Of a stretch of DNA of 33,715 nucleotides, positions 16,823-24,800 are shown in pieces. The stretch is from Candidatus Aminicenantes bacterium UBA4820 (GTDB lineage: Bacteria; Acidobacteriota; UBA4820). Where the stretch lies: positions 1-33,715 of the forward strand of contig DHFQ01000012.1 of assembly GCA_002402325.1 (NCBI GenBank), in the 5' to 3' direction. Position numbers and translations under genes: made by a program. Within the stretch, counting starts at the first letter, position 1. Every line of letters starts with the position of its first letter. The notes beneath the pieces are model-generated. The model saw only the letters and a program-made list of their open reading frames with translations. It did no database searches and was not told where the DNA came from.

Positions 16823-17857
16823 TTATTCTCCTAATCCTTTAAGGGGTGGGACTTTGGGTGTGAAGGAAGGTATGCCCAAATAATCGTAAGCCATTTTTGT
16901 CGCTTTTCTCCCTTGTCTCGTTCTCTCAATAAAACCAATCTGAAGAAGATAGGGTTCATAAACCTCTTCAAGAGTATCAGGTTCCTCGCCGAGTGTTGCA
17001 GCAAGAGTGTTTAATCCAACAGGACCACCCGCATATTTTTCAATAATGGAAAGAATAAGCCTTCTATCTAAATCATCAAGGCCATATTTGTCAACTTCAA
17101 GCCTTTCAAGCCCCTCTTTAGCAACTTCAAGCGTGATTGTTCCATCCGAAAGCATCTGGGCATAATCTCTTAACCTTCTTAAAAGTCTATTTGCGACCCT
17201 TGGAGTTCCCCTCGCCCTTTTTGCAATCTCATTTGAAGCCTCTTCTTCAATTGGCACAAGAAGGAGATCGGCAGACCTCTTTATTATCCTTCTTAAATCT
17301 TCAACTGGATAGAAATCAACACGAAGGGTCATCCCAAACCTATTTCTTAATGGTCCTGTAAGAAGCCCAATCCTTGTTGTCGCCCCAACCAGTGTAAAAT
17401 GGTTTAGTGGAATTGTAAGAGACCTCGCCCCTGGACCCTGTCCAACCATTATATCCAATTTGTAATCTTCCATTGCAGGATAGAGAACTTCTTCTACAGT
17501 CGCACTCAAGCGGTGAATCTCATCAATGAAGAGAACATCGCCTTTTTCAAGGCTTGTCAGGAGTGCTGCAAGTTCCCCCGCTTTTTCAATTAAAGGTCCC
17601 GCAGTAACTTTGATACTTACCCCCATTTCATTGGCAATTATGTGTGCGAGTGTTGTCTTTCCGAGCCCTGGAGGACCGTAAATAAGGACATGGTCTAACG
17701 CTTCTCCCCTCTTTTTTGCTGCACCTATAAAAAGTTTCAGGTTTTCAGTTATCTTTTTTTGACCGACATATTCATTAAAACTTTTGGGCCTTAAGGCTGT
17801 TTCCCACTGCCTTTCGAGAAGATCGCCATTTCCTTCAAGAAGTTTTTTATCCGCCAT
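16823..17857 (-). CDS. ruvB: Holliday junction branch-migration helicase RuvB
   Basis: RuvB is the hexameric AAA+ motor that, with RuvA, drives branch migration of Holliday junctions in recombinational repair. The 344-residue length is standard. Visible are LRPKSFNEYVGQ, Walker A GPPGLGKT (61-68), Walker B IDEIH (111-115), sensor 1 GATTR (158-162), the arginine-finger segment GPLRNRFG (168-175), sensor 2 RGTPRVANRLLRR and the C-terminal winged-helix domain ending IGFIERTRQGRKAT. ruvA and ruvC are not in the window. It is the last gene of the long minus-strand run, 9 nt after the cNMP-binding gene. Confidence 0.98.
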   Translation of the reverse strand: MADKKLLEGNGDLLERQWETALRPKSFNEYVGQKKITENLKLFIGAAKKRGEALDHVLIYGPPGLGKTTLAHIIANEMGVSIKVTAGPLIEKAGELAALLTSLEKGDVLFIDEIHRLSATVEEVLYPAMEDYKLDIMVGQGPGARSLTIPLNHFTLVGATTRIGLLTGPLRNRFGMTLRVDFYPVEDLRRIIKRSADLLLVPIEEEASNEIAKRARGTPRVANRLLRRLRDYAQMLSDGTITLEVAKEGLERLEVDKYGLDDLDRRLILSIIEKYAGGPVGLNTLAATLGEEPDTLEEVYEPYLLQIGFIERTRQGRKATKMAYDYLGIPSFTPKVPPLKGLGE

Positions 17858-17866
17858 AACTCCCTA

Positions 17867-18310
17867 TCATAAAAGTTTTAAAAGTCTATCGTTTGTCCTT
17901 CTCAATTTTTGTGAAAGGTCTGCAACGATGTTTTCAAGAACTTTTATTTTGATTTTCTCTGAGTATGAGAGGACTTTATCAAAATTATCCTTTGTAAATT
18001 CTAAGAGTTCTCCATCTGTCAGAGCAATAACAGACGCGGAACGGGGCTGTTTATCGAGAAGTGCGAGTTCTCCGAAACTATCTCCTACATTAAATGTGGC
18101 TATGTGTTGCTCAACCTCTTCTCTTAAAGCAAAGGCTTTAAACTGTCCTTTTTTTACAACAAAAAGGGAGTCTCCCATTTCTCCTTCCGCTATGACGAGG
18201 TCTCCTTCGTTGTAAAACTTGTGATCCACAAACTTGCTTAGTTGAATCAGTTCAAGGCTATCAAGATTGTGAAACAAAACCATCTCTTTTAAAATTTCAA
18301 TCTTCTCCAT
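17867..18310 (-). CDS. Stand-alone cyclic-nucleotide-binding domain protein
   Basis: The 147 residues are almost entirely one CRP-type cNMP-binding domain. The barrel strands show NEGDLVIAEGEMGDSLFVVKKG, and the phosphate-binding cassette FGELALL (79-85) with PRSASV (89-94) retains the Glu and Arg that usually contact cyclic nucleotide. No DNA-binding helix-turn-helix follows; the last 35 residues form an amphipathic helix that could oligomerise. It may be a regulatory subunit or sensor, and its partner is unknown. GGGAG precedes the ATG, and ruvB follows after 9 nt. A TATAAT (complement of 18336-18341) stands upstream but lacks a recognisable -35. Confidence 0.88.
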   Translation of the reverse strand: MEKIEILKEMVLFHNLDSLELIQLSKFVDHKFYNEGDLVIAEGEMGDSLFVVKKGQFKAFALREEVEQHIATFNVGDSFGELALLDKQPRSASVIALTDGELLEFTKDNFDKVLSYSEKIKIKVLENIVADLSQKLRRTNDRLLKLL

Positions 18311-18360
18311 CTTTTTTCTCCCGCATCAAGAGAGCATTATAATCCTTTTACTGTTTTTTC

Positions 18361-18383
18361 GCAGGCTGAAGCCTGCGGCTACA
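18361..18383 (+). repeat. REP-like palindromic repeat
   Basis: GCAGGCT-GA-AGCCTGC (18361-18376) is a perfect 7-bp palindrome followed by GGCTAC. The same GCGGCTAC end and AGGCT core occur in the degenerate copy at 16717-16745. It sits in the 85-bp gap between the hypothetical secreted-protein gene and the cNMP-binding gene; no T run follows on either strand, so it is not an intrinsic terminator. Confidence 0.6.
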
Positions 18384-18395
18384 TTCTTGATTATC

Positions 18396-19148
18396 TCAAG
18401 AAAATATTATACCCCAAACTCCCCTCTTCTTGATATTATTTTCTGGAAAACTGCTTTTTGCTCCAGTGAAAGAAAAATCAATAAGTTCAATTTTGTTTTT
18501 TCTCACCCTTTTCAATTCACCATTTTTCCCTATTTTCTTTTCTATGAAATCTTCCGATACAAGTTGAAAAGGAACATTTTTCGAAATTTCAATTTTCCCC
18601 TTTGACTCCTTTTTGTCGCCATCTTTCTCTTCAAAGATTATATGAGAATTCAGGGTGATAACCTCCCTTTTAATTTTGTCTTTAAATTCAACCACTTCTC
18701 TTTTTTCTTCCTTTTCCTCTTTCGTGTATTTAACATCGTTTGATTCTGAAGTTAAAAGATGCAAGACCGATTCATCAACCTCATAAGGTTCCTTCCCATC
18801 TTGAGCAAAATAGACCTTTTTTGCTCTTAAAATAAAATTCTTTTTCTCTTCATCGCTTGCATTTTTCTTAAGCAAAATCCCAAGCGTTCCCGTCTTTACG
18901 GTCATTGCTTTAAAGGTGAAAGGATATATTTCAACGAGATTGTACTCTTTATTGTCAATTACTTCCTTTTTGGTTACAGAGACTTTCACCTCACTTTCCG
19001 TCGTTTCCTTTGAACTTATCTTTGTCATTTTATATTCAGCGTAAGAACCCACAGGGGGCAACTCCTTAAGAATACGGTCATAATCCTGACAAAAATAGTT
19101 CATAGAAATGAAAGTTAGAAAAAACAGGAAAAAAAGAATTTTTTTCAT
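18396..19148 (-). CDS. Secreted hypothetical protein
   Basis: I do not recognise this protein (250 residues from ATG 19148). It starts with a signal peptide (KKILFFLFFLTFISMNYF), so it is exported; a Cys follows but the preceding residues do not make a good lipobox. The mature part is very charged, with many Lys and Glu and alternating beta-like segments (GSYAEYKMTKISSKETTES, VVEFKDKIKREVI), and holds no enzyme motif. The frame also opens at TTG 19154, overlapping the ribF stop, but GGGG six bases before ATG 19148 favours the latter. It is coupled to ribF. Confidence 0.75.
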   Translation of the reverse strand: MKKILFFLFFLTFISMNYFCQDYDRILKELPPVGSYAEYKMTKISSKETTESEVKVSVTKKEVIDNKEYNLVEIYPFTFKAMTVKTGTLGILLKKNASDEEKKNFILRAKKVYFAQDGKEPYEVDESVLHLLTSESNDVKYTKEEKEEKREVVEFKDKIKREVITLNSHIIFEEKDGDKKESKGKIEISKNVPFQLVSEDFIEKKIGKNGELKRVRKNKIELIDFSFTGAKSSFPENNIKKRGVWGIIFS

Positions 19149-19150
19149 TT

Positions 19151-20110
19151 TCAACCCCAGAAAAGTTTTCTTTTGAGTAAATGGTAATTGGAAAGGAAAT
19201 CAACTGCGTAGCGAACATCTTTTGCTATTTCATTTTTCAATTCTTCGGATGATGAAAATTTTATTTCGTCTCTTACTTTGTGGATGAAAAGGCATCTTAA
19301 CTCCTTTGAATAGAGATCAATATCCCTATCAATTAAGTGAATTTCAAGGAGAGGTTTATTTACATCGTCAAAGGTAGGCCTTAAACCTACATTGGAAATT
19401 GATTTGAGTAGAAACTCCTCGCCAATATCAACCAGTGTTATGTAGACCCCGTTTTTGGGTACTATTTTGTTACCTATTTCTATGTTTGCGGTTGGAAATC
19501 CTAAAATTTGCCCTCTTTTGGCGCCTTTTTTTACAACTCCTCTAATTTCAAATGGTCTGCCTAAAAGAAGGTGCGTTTTTTCCATATCGCCATCAAGAAT
19601 ATATTTTCTAATCAGCGTTGAAGAAACCTCTTCCCCTCTTACTTTTAATTTGCTTATCGCTTCAGCATAAAAATTTCTTTCTCTGGCAAAGTTTAGTATC
19701 GTCTCTTTATCACCTTTTCTTTGCGCTCCAAATTTGAAATCTTCACCAACATAAATTTCCTTGATTGGATAAATTGATGTTATCATCTCTAAAAACTGAT
19801 TTGCTTTGACTTTTGCAAATTCTTCATTAAAAGCAACTTCTATAAAAAGATCAAGCCCCCAGTGTGAAAGAATGTCAATTTTTTCACTTCTTGTTAGAAG
19901 CAAGGGAGGGGCTGATTCTTTGTGAAGCAACAATCTTGGATGGGGCTCAAATGTCAAAAGTGCGGATGTTCCTTTTAACTCCCTTGCTCTTGTTGTAACT
20001 TTTCTAATAATTTTTTTATGTCCACGATGAAGGCCATCGTAGTTACCCATCGTGAGGATAACGGGTTTTGTTAAATTATCAACCTCTTTTAAACCTTCAA
20101 CAATTATCAT
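19151..20110 (-). CDS. ribF: Bifunctional riboflavin kinase / FAD synthetase RibF
   Basis: RibF phosphorylates riboflavin to FMN and adenylylates FMN to FAD. The N-terminal adenylyltransferase shows GNYDGLHRGH (22-31, a Tyr where many members have Phe), LTFEPHPRLLL, VGEDFKFGAQRKGD (121-134) and STLIRKYI. The kinase domain has GFPTAN (204-209), NGVY and SNVGLRPTF. The 319 residues are close to the usual length. Its ATG overlaps the pgpA stop (ATGA) and its stop overlaps the next frame, so it is tightly coupled on both sides. Confidence 0.97.
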   Translation of the reverse strand: MIIVEGLKEVDNLTKPVILTMGNYDGLHRGHKKIIRKVTTRARELKGTSALLTFEPHPRLLLHKESAPPLLLTRSEKIDILSHWGLDLFIEVAFNEEFAKVKANQFLEMITSIYPIKEIYVGEDFKFGAQRKGDKETILNFARERNFYAEAISKLKVRGEEVSSTLIRKYILDGDMEKTHLLLGRPFEIRGVVKKGAKRGQILGFPTANIEIGNKIVPKNGVYITLVDIGEEFLLKSISNVGLRPTFDDVNKPLLEIHLIDRDIDLYSKELRCLFIHKVRDEIKFSSSEELKNEIAKDVRYAVDFLSNYHLLKRKLFWG

Positions 20111-20580
20111 AACACCCTGATTATAACCTGAACTAAAATGTTTGCAAAAATCCCCGAAATAAGGTCATCAGCAAAGACGCCAATACTTCCCTTGAGCTTT
20201 TCTGATTGCCTGATGGGAAAGGGTTTTAAAATGTCAAAAAATCTAAAGAATACAAAAGAAAGAATCAGTGTAGTCCAATTTAAAGGCATCAAAATTAGTG
20301 CCATACTCTGCCCTGCAACCTCATCAATTACCACCCATTTCGGATCCCTATTCCCGCTCGCCCTTATAACCTTTTCAACGGGATAAATTCCTAAAATTAA
20401 AGAAACAATTAAAAAGAGTGGTGGAACAAATAGAGAAAATTTTTCATAAAAAATTGAGCAAAAGAAATTAGCAAGAACAATGATAAACGAACAAAAGGTT
20501 CCAGGAAATAAAGGGAAAAAACCACTAAAGAAAAACGAGGAAATAATCTTTTCAAAATTAAACCTTTTCTTTAGAGACAC
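20107..20580 (-). CDS. pgpA: Phosphatidylglycerophosphatase A
   Basis: PgpA removes phosphate from phosphatidylglycerophosphate to make phosphatidylglycerol at the cytoplasmic membrane. The family motifs are present: GFFPLFPGTFCS near the N-terminus, DPKWVVIDEVAGQ, RFFDILKPFPI and the C-terminal GVFADDLISGI with the paired Asp. Several membrane helices are visible. The frame extends to TTG 20592, but GGAG six bases before GTG 20580 fits better and gives 157 residues. It overlaps the end of rimO by 23 nt and the start of ribF by 4 nt. Confidence 0.92.
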   Translation of the reverse strand: MSLKKRFNFEKIISSFFFSGFFPLFPGTFCSFIIVLANFFCSIFYEKFSLFVPPLFLIVSLILGIYPVEKVIRASGNRDPKWVVIDEVAGQSMALILMPLNWTTLILSFVFFRFFDILKPFPIRQSEKLKGSIGVFADDLISGIFANILVQVIIRVL

Positions 20581-21874
20581 ACAACTCTCCAATCAGGTCA
20601 TATTCAAAAGCACGCATGATTTTTACAGTGTGAAATTTGCCAATTTTAAATTCACCTTTATTTAGAATTATTTTGCCATCAATCTCTGGGGATTGAAAAA
20701 ACGCTCTCCCTTCACAAAGAAGATCGCTCTCCTCACAAACTCCATCAACAAGAACCTCATATTTTTTTCCAACTTTTGCTCTGTTTTTTTTGAGGCTAAT
20801 CTTCCTTTGTAAATCTGCAATTTCGCTTAATCTCTCCTCTTTTTCATCCTCAGAAATTTCTTCTTTATAAGAAAAACTTTTCGTTCCTTCCTCTTTTGAA
20901 TATTTAAAAAATCCAACATTATCCAGTTCCGCATCATTTAAAAACTTTTTCAATTCGTTAAAATCATCTCTTGTTTCTGTTGGAAAACCTATTATAAATG
21001 TTGACCTGATACAGGAATCTTTAAAACTTTTTCTAATATTTTCAACGAGAGCGATATATGAAGCATAACTTCCCGCTCTTCCCATAGAGGATAAAACTGT
21101 TTTTGAAATGTGTTGAAGCGGAATATCAAAATATGGAAGAATTTTTGAAGCGTTTTTCATAGCCTTTAAAAATTTGCTGGTAACCTTTGTCGGATAAAGA
21201 TACATCAATCTGATCCATTCAGGGCTTTCAGCTTTTTCAATTAACTTTATTAAATCAACTATTGAACTTTCCCCACTATGATATGAGGTCGTATCCTGAG
21301 CAACAATTATTGCCTCCTTTACACCTTCATCTTTAAGAAATTTGAGTTCTCTAACTATTGATGAACTCTTCCTCCACTTCTCTTTACCCCTTATTGAAGG
21401 AATTGCACAAAATGTGCATTTATGGTTACATCCATCTCCGATTTTTATGTAGCTGTAATGAGAAGGCGTGAACCTCATTTCTCTTTCATAGTTTTCTTCT
21501 AAAGGCAAATTTCCTTTCTTGAATTTTTCTCCACTTTCGCTTAACATCCTCACTGCATTTTTAATCGCACTGAGGGGGAAGAAACCATCAACTTCCGGAA
21601 AACCCTTTTTTAGTTCTTCTCTATATCTTTCAGAAAGACAACCAAAAACGACTACTTTTTTTATCCTGCCTTCAATTTTGTCTTTGATACATTCAGCAAT
21701 CACATCAAGAGACTCTTTTTTTGCATCTTCAATAAAGCCGCAGGTGTTTATGAGGACGCACTCAGCCTTATTGTATGGGACAAGCGTATTACCTGCATTG
21801 ATTATCTGGTTTAAAACCCATTCACCATCAACGATGTTTTTAGGACATCCAAGTTGAATAAGAGAAATTTTCAC
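20558..21874 (-). CDS. rimO: Ribosomal protein S12 methylthiotransferase RimO
   Basis: RimO is a radical-SAM enzyme that adds a methylthio group to the conserved Asp of ribosomal protein S12. The order is complete: UPF0004 domain with QLGCPKNIVDGE (C10), INTCGF (C45) and VFGC (C79) for the first Fe-S cluster; radical-SAM motif GDGCNHKCTFCAIPSIRG (C149, C153, C156); VAQDTTSY, typical of RimO rather than MiaB; and a C-terminal TRAM domain from about residue 370. At 438 residues the length is normal. It begins 12 nt after rpoC on the same strand with no visible terminator between, so it may be transcribed with the RNA polymerase operon. Confidence 0.96.
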   Translation of the reverse strand: MKISLIQLGCPKNIVDGEWVLNQIINAGNTLVPYNKAECVLINTCGFIEDAKKESLDVIAECIKDKIEGRIKKVVVFGCLSERYREELKKGFPEVDGFFPLSAIKNAVRMLSESGEKFKKGNLPLEENYEREMRFTPSHYSYIKIGDGCNHKCTFCAIPSIRGKEKWRKSSSIVRELKFLKDEGVKEAIIVAQDTTSYHSGESSIVDLIKLIEKAESPEWIRLMYLYPTKVTSKFLKAMKNASKILPYFDIPLQHISKTVLSSMGRAGSYASYIALVENIRKSFKDSCIRSTFIIGFPTETRDDFNELKKFLNDAELDNVGFFKYSKEEGTKSFSYKEEISEDEKEERLSEIADLQRKISLKKNRAKVGKKYEVLVDGVCEESDLLCEGRAFFQSPEIDGKIILNKGEFKIGKFHTVKIMRAFEYDLIGELCVSKEKV

Positions 21875-21886
21875 TTAAAAAACCTG

Positions 21887-24800
21887 TTACTGGTCTTCGC
21901 TTTCGCTATCTTCTCCCAGTTCAATCTTCTCAAAGCCGTTTTTCTCTTCTTCGTTGAATTCCTTTGATGCATCCGATTGCGTCTCTTTATTAAGGAAGTC
22001 AAAAGCATCAGCATAAGAGATGCCGAGATAGTCTGTTGTATCAACGGTATCTTCTTTTATTGTTTCATCTTTTTCTAATTCAACATCGTGATACTTGTAA
22101 AAGCCTGTACCTGCTGGTATCAACCTTCCTAAAATCACATTTTCTTTAAGTCCCCTTAAATAATCTATTGAACCACATAAAGATGCTTCTGTAAGAATCC
22201 TTGTTGTTTCCTGAAATGACGCTGCTGAAATCCAGCTATCTGTTGCAAGCGCCGCCTTAGTTATGCCGAGGAGTAAAGGTTTACCAATCGCAGGCATCTT
22301 TCCCTTAGAGAGAATTTTCTGATTTTCTTTTTGAAATTCAAACCTGTCAACCTGTTGGCCAACGAGAAACTTAGAATCTCCCACTTCGTCTATTTTCATC
22401 CATCTCATCATCTGCCTGACTATGACCTCAATATGCTTGTCGTTTATTGTAACACCTTGAAGCCTGTAAACCTCTTGAATTTCATTGACAAGATATGCCT
22501 GCAAGTCTTTGATACCGAGAACTCTTAAAATTTCGTGTGGATCCGCTGAACCTTCGCAAAGTTGGTCTCCCGCGTGAACCCATTCACCCTCAAGGACTGA
22601 AATGTGAACTCCTTTAGGAATATTGTATTCCCTTTTCTCACCGCTCCTTGCGTTTTCAACTATTATCCTTCTTTGGGCTGAACTCTTTTTGTCGTAATGG
22701 ACTTCACCGTCAATTTCGGTAACAACAGCAGGATTTCTTGGATGCCTTGCTTCAAAGAGTTCTACGACCCTCGGCAATCCACCAACTATATCTTTAGTTT
22801 TTGAAGTTTCTCTTGGAATTTTGGCAAGAATCGTTCCCGGAACGACAACATCCCCATCTTCAACCATTATGTGAGCTTCTGACGGCAAAGAGAAGGATCT
22901 GAAGTGGGATTTTTTACCCTCTTCTTTGACTACTATCCTTGCCTCTTTTGTGGCGTCTTTTGGCTCAATCGTAACCCTTTGTCTCAAGCCCGTAACCGGG
23001 TCTGTCTGTTCACTGACGGTTACCCCATCAATTATATCTTTGAATTCAATTTTTCCACCCACATCTGTCAAAATAGGATTTGTGTATGGATCCCATTCTA
23101 CGAGGACATCTCTACTTTTTACACTCTGTCCATCTTTGACCTTAATGTGGGCGCCATAAACAACGGGGTATTTTTCTCTTTCCCTTCCCTTCTCATCCTC
23201 AATTACTATAAAACCTCCCCTGTTCATTGAGATCAAATCTTTTTTGCCTTTTCCTTTTGATTCATCTTCAATCGTCTTTATGTTGACTAATTTCACCTTT
23301 CCATTATTTTTGGCAAGGTGTTGAGTCTCCATCGCCTCTTTTGTTGCAGTTCCTCCTATATGGAAGGTTCTCATAGTAAGTTGCGTTCCCGGTTCTCCGA
23401 TTGACTGTGCCGCCATAACTCCAATTGCCTCTCCAAGTTCAACCATACTGTTTGAAGAGAGGTTTCTTCCATAACATTTGGCGCAAACCCCCCTTCTTGT
23501 TTCACAGGTTAAAACAGATCTGATTTTAACCCTCTCAATACCTGCATCTTCAACCTGTTTTGCAAGATCTTCGGTTATAAGTTCATTTGCATTCACGATG
23601 ACTTCTCTTGAATAGGGATCTCTTATGTCATCAAGAGCAACCCTTCCAACAATTCTATTTCTTAAAGGTTCAATGATTCTTCCACCTTCTGTTAACGCTT
23701 GAATAAAAATTCCATCAATGGTATGACAATCATCTTCCGTTATGATAACATCTTGAGCAACATCAACAAGCCTTCTAGTTAGATAACCAGCATCAGCTGT
23801 TTTTAAGGCTGTATCAGCAAGCCCTTTTCTTGCTCCGTGGCTTGAGTTGAAGTATTCAAGCACTGTTAATCCTTCACGGAAATTTGCTATGATTGGTTGT
23901 TCGATAATTTCACCCGATGGTTTAGCCATCAACCCTCTCATTCCAGCAAGTTGTCTTATCTGCTGTTTTGACCCTCTTGCACCTGAATCAGCCATAATGT
24001 AAATGGGGTTGAAAGTTCCAGTTTTTGACTCCTGTTTTTGCTTCATATTGTTGAACATTGCATCTGCAACCTGATCTGTAACCTGATTCCATATATCAAC
24101 AACCTTATTTTTTCTTTCTCTGTTTGTTATCGCTCCCTCTCTGTATTGTCTTTCAACTTCATCTACCTCTTTTAATGCCTTATCGACGAGTTCACTTTTC
24201 TCTTTTGGAACTTCCATATCTTCAAGCCCAAAGGATATGCCTGCTGAGGTTGCAAATGTAAAGCCCAGTGACTTTATCTGATCTGCCATCTTCACGAGCG
24301 ATTCTCTTCCGAAGGCTCTAAAGACATAGGTGAAAATGTCCTTCAATTGCTTTTTCTTAATAAGTCCCAATAGAAGCGGCATCCCTTCCGGCAAGGCTGA
24401 GTTGAAAATTAATCTCCCAACGGTTACTTCAAGCATTTCATTCTTCGCCTCGAATGTATCAGCCTCAAGCAAATCGGGGTTATGATCAAGGTCAATATAT
24501 TTTCCACTATACTTAATTTTGATCTTTGAATGTAATGAAACATATCTATTTTGCCAGGCGAGATAGGCTTCATCAAAATAGGGAAATGCTTTACCTTCCC
24601 CCTTTTGACCATTTAATGCAAGTGTAAGATAGTAAATTCCCAGCACCATATCTTGGGTTGGAACAGTTATTGGCGCCCCATTTGCGGGGTAAAGAAGGTT
24701 GTTTGAAGAAAGCATTAAAATATTTGCTTCTGCCTGACTCGCTGGTGACAGAGGAATGTGAACCGCCATCTGGTCTCCATCAAAGTCTGCATTGAATGCG

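Noticed and set aside
18361..18376. Palindrome as an intrinsic terminator
   Set aside because: No T run follows the stem on either strand; it fits a REP-like repeat better.
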